From assembly GCA_039621445.1 (NCBI GenBank), contig CP154955.1:12156960-12220959 (forward strand): a DNA stretch of 64,000 nt. The letters run 5' to 3'. The position numbers were made by a program, and so were the translations under genes. The notes below the pieces were generated by a model. That model saw only the letters and a list, made by a program, of their open reading frames with translations. It did no database searches and was not told the origin of the DNA. Positions 20,115-32,077 of the stretch are shown here, in pieces; position 1 is the stretch's first letter; each line of letters opens with the position of its first letter. Source of the DNA: Euglena gracilis (lineage: Eukaryota > Euglenida > Euglenophyceae > Euglenales).

Positions 20115-20640
20115 CTGTGGACTTTTCCTTTGATTTTGCTTCATTGTCGAGATACTTTGGGAAAACCGATTATTGGCCAAAAATGGCTAAAAATAAACAC
20201 CCCAAAATGGCCGTTTTGGGATGCAAAAAAGCGCGCCGGAACACGGTGTCAGCGGCCAAAACGGCGAATGGGGGATGATACAGGGCCTCCAGGGGTACAT
20301 TTCGTCAGACCGATATTTCCGGAAATAATGTTCGTTTTCTCGACATATTTTCGAAAAATCGATTCCTCGACCGATTTTTGGACCCCAGCGAAATGGCAGA
20401 GTCGGAAGAGGGGGGGGGGCAGGCCAATCCTACCCAGTTTGGACCCCTTTGCGTGTGAATAACTTGGGCATGGCGGGAGGTTAGAGGCCAAACGGAGAAA
20501 AACGACTGAAAAAAAATTCCAGGAACCGGGCCGCGATCATTGTGATAATCCGCTGGTTCTACTGGTGCCCCCAACCCGGGGGGGGGAGGGCGGGGGGGGT
20601 CCGCCCCCCCCCCCTTTTCCCCAGGGGTGAGCTTCGCTCT
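20115..20640 (+). repeat. Continuation of module B interior
   Basis: GGCCAAAA and AAATGGC-rich sequence, then a GC-rich segment with G/C runs (20575-20610). The terminal part (20620-20690) is GTGAGCTTCGCTCTTACCC, found in inverse at 47085-47105 and 63048-63065. Confidence 0.5.
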
Positions 20641-20714
20641 TACCCATAAAGAGACAAGAGCTCAGCGACCCCCCTCCCCCCCCAGGGGTCGGTGAAAAAT
20701 TGTAAGGCTGGGGT

Positions 20715-22300
20715 GTGGCAGAAGTGCCCCTGTCCCCGGCTGTTTTCGTGGGTTCCTAAAGCGACCTCTCCTGCTTTCACAATTTCCTGCCTTTTTCTTT
20801 GGAGCTTTGGCACACCTTGTAAATTTGTGCGAAGCTGCAGCAGTGCAATGTATGCCATCGATAATGCAAACTGATTTCGGAATAACACTGCCGATGGTAC
20901 CCAGTTAAAAAAAATTGAGTAGATGGGCCAAAAAGTGCACATTTTGGGAAAACCCAGGAGGTTCACAAAGCAATTGTGGCATAAAATTGGTATTTGAGTA
21001 CAGTTGAATGCACAGAGGTTGCCAAAAAAAGTTTGATCCTCCCAAGAGCCTCCTCCTTCAAATGTAAAGCCCCCCCTGAGGTCCTGCTCAAATATCAAGC
21101 CAAGGTGGGCTTTGTATTGGACGGGGGGTTTAGGTCTAAATCCAGCCTGAACACCCAAAACCCCAGCCCCCTTAACCCTAACCCTAACCCTATCCCTATC
21201 CCAAATCCGAAACCTGCACCTCCCACACAAAAGTCTTTCAAGGTGAAGGGTCCAGATATTGCAACGCGGTGGGTTGAAGCTCCGGATAGCTTCATTAATG
21301 GGAGCCGGGGGGGGGGGGTGCGCAGAGAAGGGGGAAGGAAAAAAACAGGTAGTGTGGTGCACCAGATTAGCAAAGACATGCCGTTGTGCAGACTTTTTGT
21401 GAGGCAACAAAAATCAAAAATTTGCCACCCCAGAAAAACTCATCATTTTTTTGAAGACATAGGAAGAGAATATATAATTTTGTGCAAGACGCCAGCGTAC
21501 CACAATATCTTAAGCGACAAACACAGAGGAGTCCGTGGCGTGCTAGATCGTTCATCCAAGCAGCACTGGGGCTTGCAAAACTGTTGAATTTAATTCATTT
21601 TTTTTTGAATTACTCAAACTTGGACATGTGCGAAACAAAAGTTAAATTCATGGGAAAATGCAGAATAAAATGTAACCCAACTTTCCACCAGTTTTATAAT
21701 TGAGCAGAAATTCAAGCCCTTGAGGGAGAGGGGATTCAATTTTTGGGGATGTTCAAATATTGGAACCAACCACAGGGTTGTGACCTTCTGGTGGACCCGT
21801 GCAGGCACCTAAAGATCCGAAATTGTCCGATTCGAATTGTGTTTGGGACCGAGCCGGTGGTCAAAAGGGAAAGGTTGTGTGAGGAGGGGTCCCCCGACTC
21901 TCTCTCACCTGCTTCAACACCCGCCCACCACAGAAGACAATTTCAAGCAAAAGGCACCAAAGTTTGTACTATCATCGACGGCCTTTCAGGTTTAGTTTGA
22001 TCAAGTTTTCCCTTTCAAATATTGAAACGCCATCAATGGAGCTTGTTTCATTCTTCTCCCGTGGAACAGCCAAGCACCGCCTGCCCGTGTCGCGCGCGCA
22101 ATGTCCCGCACCCAACCTATGGCCCCATCTCCATGCTGCGCCCAAAACTCTGGGGGCACGGCATCCGCCTCCCTTGGTACCCTGGGCCGCCTGTCTGAAT
22201 GCGGCGACCGTCGTGCTGTCATACAGGGGCAATAAGCGAGAGGACCTGTTTGGGTGCCTTTGCCCTGGCAACCAAGGCCCACCAGGGGACCAGGCTGTGT
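20715..22300 (+). other. Low-repeat stretch with open frames
   Basis: A 197-codon plus frame (20994-21587) reads through a telomere-like tract, so the whole frame is unlikely to be one gene. Its last third, and an 85-codon frame at 21743-22000, have protein-like composition. A 256-codon minus frame (20640-21410) overlaps. I cannot choose a strand or name a product. Confidence 0.2.
21171..21210 (+). repeat. Telomere-like tract
   Basis: TTAACCCTAACCCTAACCC followed by two TATCCC variants. It is internal, with about three exact units. Confidence 0.7.
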
Positions 22301-22309
22301 TTTAGTTGT

Positions 22310-22590
22310 GTGCCGACCCCACCCCCCGGGGGGGGGTGCCTGCCTGGGCAGGCACTCCAAGACACTCCCGATCCGACCCCCCCCCCCCGGGGGGGGGTAG
22401 GGCTCACGGCCAAAAGTGCCCTAGCCCAGACCCGGCGCCGAAGGCGCCAGGGAACCAAAAATGGCCTATTTTCAAAGGAATGTGCCTTGGCGCAGGCCGA
22501 AATCCGACCCCCCGGGGGGGGGAGTGCCTGCCTGGGCAGGCACCCCAAGGCACTCCACACCCCTCCCCCCCGGGGTTGGTAAAAAGCAGC
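22310..22590 (+). mobile_element. Repeat family J copy 1
   Basis: Two copies of a palindromic phrase GTGCCTGCCTGGGCAGGCAC, near 22337 and 22522, flank GGCGCCGAAGGCGCC (22433-22447) and C-run/G-run tracts. The end CCCGGGGTTGGTAA recurs at 36863. I could not define a target duplication. Confidence 0.55.
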
Positions 22591-22600
22591 CCGCAGGGGA

Positions 22601-24930
22601 CCTCTTAGGGCCCCTGGCACTTGCAGACAGTCAGGTCGCAACTTCCCGAGAAAACCTCTTTGGTCATGTGCACAAACACACACAGACATAAATATGCAAC
22701 AAACTCCCTCCAAGAATGACACCTACCGCCCCCGAAACTTTTTGTCAATATTTGTCGAAAATGGAATTCTGTTGATGGTTGATCACAAATAATTTTTCTG
22801 CCAACAACCCAGTTTTGAGGGGTTGTGGGGTAAAAAAAAACCTTCCCCTTTCAGTTCCAGGAAGTCGTCCCTTGGTTGGCGGGCTTGAGGGTGGGGGGAT
22901 GTTATAAGTGGGAGGTCATGTATTTTCACCAACCATTCCTTGATTTATCTTACACCCTCCCACCCCTTCAGCTGACCCGCTAAACCTGATCTTATGAACC
23001 CGGCGGCAGGGATGTATGGGAAGCCTTGGGTTTTGAGGTAGGTGGCAGGGCCCCCCAGGGGGGTAAGGTGTTTGGAGGGCAGTTTTTTTTGGAAGCTTTT
23101 AACTACTGGGCCCTCCCCTGGGAGGGCCCAGTAGTTAAATGAGGAGGGGTTTAGACCCCCCCCCCCCCGCGTTTAAGAAGGTGGACCAGTCCCCCCAATT
23201 CCCCTGCGTTTTTGTGCTCCCCACCGGAGGTTGCCCATGACAAATGTGTACTACGGAAGTCCGACTCCACATGGGATCGGGGTTCGGCATAGGGTTAGGG
23301 TTAGGGTGGGACGTTGAGGTTTGGGTCTGGGGAGAAGGGTCAGGGTTAGGATTTGGCCAAGTTGGACCTAAAATTAGGTCAAGCTGAGGCCAGAATTTAG
23401 GCTCGATTTCGGCCTGACTCCCTAACCTTGGCCTAACCCTAACCCAAATACTCTTCGGAACGATAACCGTTACCCATACCCTGCCCCTAAAAACAATGGA
23501 AACCATCCAAAAAAAGTGCCGTCGAAACCCACATCTGCTTGTGTTTAGGAAGATGGATCTCCCCCTCTCGTTTATCTGCTGGCTCTCGTTTCACTGCTAA
23601 CCCCCGGGTTAGTAGTTAGCTAGCCAGTAGTTAAAGGCTGCCATTTTTTTTTAAAGTTTGGTGACCCTGGTGGGGGGTGGAGGGAGGGGTGGGTGGGTGG
23701 GTCCGCCCCCCACCCCCCCAGGTGGGAGTCTGGCTGAGTGTGTACCCTGCCGGAGGATTTGATAAGATATTTTGATGACCCCCCAAAATTGGCACCCCTA
23801 AAGTCAAAATTGACACCCAAAAGTGGGTTCCCCCGATCCCCCCCCCCCGGCCCAGGGTGGGTGGGTCCGATCCCCCCGTCCGGACCCCCCTCCTTGGCTG
23901 GTTCCAAAAGTTGCTTTTTCTCTTTATGCAATAAGAATTCTCCCTTTCCCTCATTTTGAAACATATTGCACATTATTTGACGTTTTGAGGTTTCCTACAT
24001 GAAAAATTCCAAAATTCAAAATTAAACATTTTTGGAATTTATTTCCAAAGAAAGATCAGGGGTTTTTCAACTATGCCAAATATCCAGCCCTTTGACCGGT
24101 CTCCCCAGAACTGAAAATTTCCCCGTTTTGCGGGAAGAGGGGGCGTCCCCCCCATGTTAGGAAGGGGTCTGGACCCTCCCCAATTCTTTCCATACATCCC
24201 TTCTTGGATGGACAGTGGAGAGTTAAAATGAAACTGTGGTACCTTGAGGCTCACCGGGTCAACAGCACTTTTCCGGAATCCCACCTAACGTTGTGCAGTG
24301 CTTTTGTAAAAATGTATCATTAACACCCCCCCCCCCGTGTCAACAGCATATTTAGGGAGCATTACCATGTCTTGGACAAAGGGTGAACACACACATCATT
24401 CAACAATCAAAGACGATCCAGGCTACATTCGCCAGAGACGCTATGCCAGCTGAACGCTGCAAGTTGCACAGCCCGAACTCTCACCTCGTTTGATGGTGAA
24501 ATGGGCGAGAAATGCCGAAACACCCATTCTTTTCTCGTCCCTGCATGACCTGGCACCCCAACACACCCAACAATGACACCGTCGCCTGGGTACTTTTACA
24601 ACACTTCCTTGGAGCATATCCTCAATGGACTTTTTGAGGTGCTCGTTATGGATGAACAGACATCGTATCACCAAACACTTGGCATCACAACGTCGGTTCA
24701 TTTTCACAGCAAGTTGGTGGCCCAGTTTTTCTCATAAGCATATCAGGGCTCCAGCAATTCCCTGTCTCAGGCAAGTAGCTCCTTTCTTTCTCAGTTTACC
24801 CTTCGCAACTATTGCATTGTGGACATCACGCGAGGTTTTTGGGATAAAATTGCAAATACGGGTACATGCGTGTTGATTCTGCATATTTATGGGTGTGTGT
24901 GTGTGCATGTGTGTGTTTGTATGTTTGTGT
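22601..24930. other. Unassigned region with small repeats
   Basis: Contains scattered GGGTTAGGG and CCTAACCC words (23289-23447), a G/C-run repeat at 23640-23930 that shares CCCAAAAGTGGGT with 56830, and a perfect hairpin at 23098. At 24540-24740 the minus strand is open with protein-like content (C-L-F-I-H-N-E-H-L-K-K-S-I-E-D-M). No gene can be named. Confidence 0.25.
23098..23139. repeat. Perfect 20-bp-arm hairpin, 2-nt loop
   Basis: The arm TTTAACTACTGGGCCCTCCC at 23098-23117 is exactly inverted at 23120-23139, with CT between. It would extrude as a cruciform. No flanking duplication noticed. Confidence 0.85.
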
Positions 24931-25015
24931 ATGTATGTATGGCAGCCATACTCTAAATGGACCCCTCCGGGGGGGTCCATTTAGAGTGTCCAGGGGGTCA
25001 AAATAGTTTTTTTTT

Positions 25016-25152
25016 GCGTTAATGATGGAATAGGGTTAGGTGCGCGATTTAGGGTTAGGGTTAGGCCTAACTTATAGACGGGTGTTAGGTGTACAAGTTA
25101 GGCCTAACCCTAAGCCTAAGTCGCGCACCTAACCCTATTCCATCATTAACGC
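25016..25152. repeat. 56-bp-arm hairpin built on telomere-like repeats
   Basis: Arms at 25016-25071 and 25097-25152 match at 54 of 56 positions. They include AGGGTTAGGGTTAGGCC and GGTGCGCGA. The 25-base loop contains GGGTGTTAGGTG. A foldback of TTAGGG-type repeats could arise from fusion or copying of a chromosome end, or from a transposon end. Confidence 0.85.
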
Positions 25153-25301
25153 AAAAAACATGGACCCCCCCTGGACACTCTAAATGGACCCCCCCTGGAC
25201 ACTCTAAATGGACCCCCCCCCCAGCAGCACACTACCCACCCGCCACCCGCCCTAAGGCCGAAACTTGGTGACCCGGGATTACCTAAGCCGCGGGACCGTG
25301 A

Positions 25302-25630
25302 GGCCACATTGGAATTTTTCAAGTCATGGCGTTGTGCCTGCGCCATGCATCCCCCACACAGAAAAGTGAGAAGAGGGCAGGAGGCAAGAGCAGCACTGGG
25401 GCGCAAGGGTGTAGACCCACCCACGGGAACCACACCAACCACACAAGGTGAGTGTATGTCCCTACAGCGCTGGAATTACACCAGAGTTGCTCACCCGGCC
25501 AGGGGGAGCAACAAAAGAGCACTGTTGTAAGGGGTCCCTGGTCACTCACCACGCAGCAAACAGGGCCAAAAGCGAAGTTAGCGCCGGCCATAAACAGACA
25601 AGAAGCCTTAGTGCAACTGAGGGGGGGGGT
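25302..25630 (+). repeat. 330-bp dispersed repeat, copy 1
   Basis: Nearly identical (about 95 percent by eye) to 31181-31511. It runs from GGCCACATTGGAATTTTTCA to GCAACTGAGGGGGGGGGT and is bounded by G/C runs in both copies. Open frames exist on both strands in both copies, but no motif is recognised. Confidence 0.9.
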
Positions 25631-25653
25631 CCATTTAAAGTATGGCTGCCGTA

Positions 25654-27035
25654 TGTATACATACATACATACATACATACATACATACATACATACATAC
25701 ATACATACATACATAAATACATACACCTACATACAGACATACATACATACATACATACAGACAATACATACATACATACAGACAGACATCATACATACAT
25801 ACATACATACATACACACAGACATACATACATACACACAGACATACATACATACATACATACGTACATACATACATACATACATACATACATACATACAT
25901 ACATACATACATACATACATACATACATCACTACATACAGACATACATACATACATACATACATACATACATGTATACACACATACATACATCCAGACAT
26001 ACATACATACATACATACATACATACATACATACACACATACACATACATACATACATACATACATACAATACATACATACATACAGACATACATACATA
26101 CAGACATACATACATACATACATACATACATACACACATACATACATACATACATACATACATACATACATACATACAGACATACATACAGACATACATA
26201 CATCCTACATACATACATACATACATACATACATACATACATACATACATACATACATACATACATACATACATACATACATACAGACATACATACATAC
26301 AGACATACATACATACATACATACATACATACACACAGACATACATACATACATACATCAGACATACATACATACATATACATACATACATACATACATA
26401 CATACATACATACATACATACATACATACATACAGACATACATACATACAGACATACATACATACATACTACATACATACATCATACATACATACATACA
26501 TACATCATACATACATACATACATACATACATACATACATACATACATACATACATACATACATACATACAGACATACATACATACATACAGACATACAT
26601 ACATACATACATACATACATACATACATACATACATACATACATACATACATACATACAATACATACATACATACATACATACATACATACATACATACA
26701 TACATACATACATACATACAATACATACACACATACATACATACATACATACATACATACATACATACATACATACATACATACATACATACATACATAC
26801 ATACATACATACACATACATACACATACATACATACATACATACATACATACATACATACATACATACATACATACATACATACAGACATACATACATAC
26901 ATACATACATACATACAGACATACATACATACATACATACATACATACATACATACATACATACATACATACATACATACATACCTACATACAGACATAC
27001 ATACATACATACATACAGATACATAACACATACAT

Positions 27036-27067
<32 letters not shown>

Positions 27068-27171
27068 CCACACACACACACCACCCACCCACCACACACA
27101 CAACACACACACACCACCCCACACACCAACCCACACCCACACACACACACACACACCACACACACACACAC

Positions 27172-27258
<87 letters not shown>

Positions 27259-27396
27259 CATACATACATACATACATACATACATACATACATACATACA
27301 TACATACATACATACATACATACATACATACATACATACATACATACATACATACATACATACATACATACATACATACATACATACATACATACA

Positions 27397-27426
<30 letters not shown>
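25654..27426 (+). repeat. CATA array with internal CA block
   Basis: About 1.4 kb of CATA units (25654-27050) with scattered CAGA, CACA and single-base deletions, then CA/CCCA repeats (27050-27257), then about 170 bases of nearly pure CATA. The variants are sparse and spread out, unlike the block structure of the pentanucleotide arrays. Tyr-Ile-His-Thr and Val-Cys-Met-Tyr frames are artefacts. Confidence 0.97.
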
Positions 27427-27427
<1 letters not shown>

Positions 27428-27992
27428 CTGGCGCCGTTCCGGGTCCCCCCGGGGCAGAACCGGGGGGACCGGCGGACGGGAGCTACCACCCGGACCCCCC
27501 AGGGTTCGGTATCAGAAGGGTGTACGGGGTTTAGAGGGGGGTGTGCCCCCACCCCACCTGGACCGCACACAATTTTTCCGCATGAGCCTGAGATGGAAGG
27601 CGAAACGAGTACGGGCCATTCCTTGAACGAATTGTCCCCCTAAAGTTGGCCTTCGGCGTTTTGCACATGCCACCAAACTTCTTAACATGCAAACTTGGCC
27701 CCCGTAAGGTTGGCCTTCCGAAACATGTCCATTTTACCGTTCGTATTTTTGGAATGGGAGTGGGTTTGGGTTTCAAATGAATAGGGCAAGGGTTAGAGAT
27801 TTAATCCCCCCAGGATAACCCCCAGTTGTATATTTGGACGGATTTCAAGACTCTCTGGGGGTTGTATTTGTGCGGAGGAATCAAAAGCTGGAGACACAAT
27901 TGTGTCTGTTGTCCAATACATTTTTGTGGAGTTCAAATTTGGGGGAGGGGTAAGTTTGGGAGGGTTGTATTGGGGACTTTCTACACACCTAA
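27427..27992. other. Unassigned stretch between arrays
   Basis: The start (GGCGCCGTTCCGGG, 27430) resembles 58022. 27637-27725 contains GCAAACTTGGCCCCCGTAAG with relatives at 61491 and 41210. The rest is ordinary sequence with no convincing frame. Confidence 0.35.
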
Positions 27993-28420
<428 letters not shown>

Positions 28421-30990
28421 CCCATCCACAATGCACCCCCCCCCACACACGTCCAAACCGCCCTGGCCGTACGCAGAACCCTCGCCAGTGTAATGCAAAG
28501 TTGTTCTCCATTTGGGACAAAAAATGACTTCATTAAAGGGGAGGTTTCCATCCTTTGGCTCTTTTGGGCAATTTGCACGCTTCCCAAGTCCCACACCCCC
28601 TCCCTTGTTTCACCCTCCCCCCCCCCCCCCCCCCCCCCCCCCCTCCCGCCTCCGCCGTCTGCGTGTCGCCGTGCACCGGCAGCGCCTATCTGACCGTCAA
28701 ATCAGCACCTCTCAAGCCTGCGTGATGCACTTTTTGTGAATTTGGATAATGACACTTTTTTTGAGTTTGGATATTTTGTGGAATGTTTCGTTCCCATTTG
28801 GCTGGTTTCTTCGAATTAACATTTGGAGGGAGGGTTTCAGATGTCCCTCCGGGAGAAGCATCTGCATGCTCGCCATTTTCAAGTTCTCCCATTGGTGATG
28901 GGAGGGGTCAACGTCACTGCTCAGAGTTCCTGCAGCTCACTGTTGGCAGACCACCACTTTCTTTTCCCCTGTTTGGAGAGCTTCCGTTAGCGGCTGGTGC
29001 TCGAATGAGGGTTTGACTGTGGGCATGCGCACCAGCGGCGAGGCGGAAGAGGAAAAAACACCGCAACGGGGGATATCGATTTGAACGTTTTCAAAAAAAA
29101 GAACTTGGGGCAAATGTGTTTTACGACCTCTGAACCAGAAAATTTTGAACTCCTTTGGAGGGTCCAGGAACAGCGAAAACACCACAGAAATCCTGAAAAT
29201 AGGGTGCGCAATTGGCACTGCCTAAGAATGTTTGCTTTTTTTTGTGTCTCAAACCCCACCCCCAACGACCCCCCCCCCCCCAGCAGTGTGGTTTGCATTT
29301 CGGACTGTCAGTTGAGAAACCAGAGACTAGGAGGCATGGCGTCCACCCACATCATTACTCCACAGGTTCCCTCTGGAACCAGACCCCCCCCCCCCAGAGG
29401 TGACTACCCTTTCCAGAACTTCAGCCACCCGAGCCCGGCCGGGCCCGCGCCAAGCCCTGGCTCACACCCTCCGCAGCCAGCGACTAGTCCCTCCCGCCTC
29501 CGTGCCCCTCCCTCTCGGACAGTCATTCCCACCGCTATATCCCCCCCCTTAGCTGTAGCGGCCGCCTCGGGCCGGCGAGGGCGCCCTGCGGTCCCCCGGC
29601 CTGCCGTCCTGGCGATGTCCGGCCCGTTCCAGGGGAGGAGGGACCGTCCACAGCCAAATTGGACCCAGGCACTCGGCCCAGGCACCGGATGGATGCCGAT
29701 GCGTGGCGTGCGGGGATGCCGCGCACGCCCTGCCGAGCACCCGGCACACCGGGCGCCTTTAAATACCTTTTTTTATATTATATATACTTTTTTGTTTTAT
29801 ATTTTTAAATGTTTTTTATTTGTTAAAAATATATTCTATAATATATTTTTGTTGGGAAAACAGGGGAATCAGTGCAGTGGAATTCTTTTCTCAGTGACCC
29901 AAATTTTTAAGCCCCCCAAAACCGACCAAAATACCCCCTTTTGGATTTGCTGGGACCAAAACCAGCCAAAGAAACACAGTTAAAACCATCATTTCTACCT
30001 CGGCGCACATCGCCGCAGGTGCTGTGCTTTTTTTTCCCAGCGAAGGGGACCCCCTCCAGACGCCCCGGGGGGGAGAGGGGGACCCAGCTTGTGTCTTTTC
30101 TCCAGTCACCAACAGAATGGCTAAGAGCGCGGGGGGGTCCTTCAGCAAAAGCCTGCTCTGGGTTCAGCCAGAGACCCCACAAACATTTGTTTAACCCCTG
30201 CGCGGCAAAACCTGGGGGTTTTTAGAGGTGGGGCTTCGTGTGCAAGAGCTCTATCCCCCCCCGAACCCCCCCTTTGGTGGGTCAAAAGTGCATTACCCCC
30301 CTGCCTGCCCATATCACCCCCGCCACGCCCGGGGGCGGGGGCAAACTTCCTCAAAAATGCCTGGACCCAATCTTTCACCGTGAATCTGACATGGACTCTT
30401 CACTAGTGTGGAAAGGGCCTGGGCCGGTGATAACACTCCGGGGCATGCTCAAAAATGTCCTCCTGGTGGATGGTTGCCTTGATCAGAGCCCTGGCACGGA
30501 GGTTTTGGAAGAACACCTGTGAAATGTGGACAGCAGAACAACGGCAACGATGCGAAGGCGATGAAGTCGGTGTTGCCATCTCCAATCCACCTGTCCAATT
30601 CCTTTTCTCGCTTAGCGATAACGTTCTTGTTTCAGCAAACAGGGGTCAACACAGGGTCCGTCCACGTGTCAGTGGGTGTGGGTGCTGCCGGGGGTCACAC
30701 AAGAGTAATGAATAACTCAAACAGGGTATTGCTTAGCATGGGAGGGGGTTTCAGCTCCGGGGATGGGGAATTTCAGGCTGGCTGGAAAACAGCTGCTTCT
30801 GCGGCCGAAGTCCCTGCTTCCTGCTTGGTCTGTAGCCTCGGGGTTGGGGCCCCAGCCATTCTGTTGCGTGCACGGCACGCCATCCGAGGTGTCGAGGCGG
30901 GTGCCATTTGTCCCACCCAGGCTTTGGATAGACAGGAGTGGGTCGTCAAGGGAGTTGGTGGCACAGATTCATTTAACCCTTGTGTGACCC
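28421..30990. other. Unassigned region with C-run and AT-rich patch
   Basis: A C-run of about 27 bases lies at 28617-28643. From 28690 to 29230 both strands have open, unbiased frames (plus 29081 onward includes S-E-P-E-N-F-E-L-L-W-R-V-Q-E-Q-R). 29400-29755 is very GC-rich and 29760-29860 very AT-rich. 29900-30370 holds G/C-run repeats. No product is recognised. Confidence 0.2.
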
Positions 30991-31180
30991 CCTGGGGGTG
31001 GGTGGGCGTTCGAGAGTGGGTGGGTGGGTGGGTTGGGGCCTCTGGACCGCCCGGGGGGGGGGGCTGCCCCATGGGTTAGGTTTCCCCCCTGAAGGCCGGG
31101 GCAGAATTTCAGCGTTTGGCCGATTTTGGCTAGATTTTTGGTGGGTTGGTGGTTGACCCCCCCGGGGGGGGGGGGGCGGG

Positions 31181-31511
31181 GGCCACACTGGAATTTTTCA
31201 AGTCATGGCATTGTGCTCACAAACCATGCATCCCCCACACAGAAAAGTGGGAAGAGGGCAGGAGGCAAGAGCAGCGCTGGGGCGCAAGGGTGTAGACCCA
31301 CCCACGGGAACCACACCAGCCACACAAGGTGTGTGTATGTCCCTACAGCGCTGGAATTACACCAGAGTTGCTCACCCGGCCAGGGGGAGCAACAAAAGAG
31401 CACTGTTGTAAGGGGTACCTGGCCACTCACCACGCAGCAAGCTGGGCCAGAAGCGAAGTTAGCGCCGGCCATAAACAGACAAGAAGCCTTAGTGCAACTG
31501 AGGGGGGGGGT
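31181..31511 (+). repeat. 330-bp dispersed repeat, copy 2
   Basis: Second copy of 25302-25630. It follows a C-run/G-run pair directly and ends in a G-run. The two copies differ by scattered substitutions, so they are not assembly duplicates. Confidence 0.9.
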
Positions 31512-31711
31512 CGTGGGTGGTGGGTGGGTGGGTTTTTGAAATGTGGATGGGTGGGTTTGGGCCCGGGAAAAAACGCCTTGGGGGGGGGGGTCACTTAGTG
31601 AATCTATGCTTGTATGATTGGTGGTGGCGGCGGCGGCGGCAGCGGTGGTGTCTGTCGGCCCAATTTCTGACGCTCGCCCCGAACCCCACCACTGCAGCAG
31701 CCCTTGCGCCT
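31512..31711. other. G-rich stretch with GGC triplets
   Basis: GTGGGTGGGTGGG, then GGCCCGGGAAAAAACGCC, a G-run, then a (GGC)n patch at 31625-31645. The phrase GGTCGTGGGTGG with TGGGTGGGTTTGGGCC recurs near 45645-45688. Confidence 0.4.
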
Positions 31712-31719
31712 CCCCAAAG

Positions 31720-32069
31720 CAGACAATTTTTTAAGCACTGTCCCCCCCCCTTGGGGGTGACTGAATGATTTTTTCAGAGTGACTGACTGGTTTTGGGCCC
31801 GGACCCCCCCCCCCCCCCCCCCCCGGGGGATCGGCCAGGGGTGGGCAAAAGTGGCTTGAGTGACCCCGGCGCCAAAGGCGCCGGGAAAATTTTTTTTGGC
31901 CTAAAATGGCCTAAAGTGACTGGAAAGTGGCCGTTTTTCTGAGTGGCTGACCCCCCCTCCGGGGGGGGGGTAGTGACTGACTGGCCCAAAAAAAAGCGAC
32001 TAACTGGTTTTTCAAAAAGTGGAGTGACCCCCTCCTCCCCCCCCCCCAGGGGTTGGTAAAAATTGCATG
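31720..32069 (+). mobile_element. Short hAT-like element, family A copy 4
   Basis: A 350-bp element with ends CAGACAATTTTTTAAGC and, inverted, CATGCAATTTTTACC. A perfect 8-bp duplication CCCCAAAG lies at 31712-31719 and 32070-32077. The interior has C-run/G-run tracts, GGCGCCAAAGGCGCC followed by a T-run, and TGACTGACTGG repeats, closely matching copy 3. Confidence 0.93.
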
Positions 32070-32077
32070 CCCCAAAG

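Larger units (their letters stand above)
18637..20706 (+). mobile_element. Long family A element with internal B module
   Basis: The left end CAGACAATTGCTTAAGCGC followed by C-runs is the family A start. At the right, AGGGGTCGGTGAAAAATTG matches the inverted family A end. The flanks GTTGGGAT (18629-18636) and GCTGGGGT (20707-20714) agree at six of eight positions. After about 280 bases of A sequence it continues into module B, which recurs at 47062 and 63014. The A3 element is nested inside. The interior encodes no recognisable protein. Confidence 0.55.
24931..25660. mobile_element. Composite inverted-repeat element with telomere-like hairpin
   Basis: The outer inverted ends GGCAGCCATACTCTAAATGG (24941-24960) and its near complement at 25631-25652 bound the unit. 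Inside are a 15-bp-arm hairpin (24951-24986), a 56-bp inverted repeat, three copies of CTCTAAATGGACCCC, and one copy of a 330-bp dispersed repeat. CATA-type repeats touch both ends, so insertion into a CATA array is likely. Confidence 0.6.

Noticed and set aside
20994-21587. 197-codon plus-strand gene
   Set aside because: The frame crosses a telomere-like tract and a G-run and a longer frame overlaps on the other strand; kept only as an open region.
25448-27643. 731-codon open frame
   Set aside because: It is the CATA/CA microsatellite read as Tyr-Ile-His-Thr; no gene.
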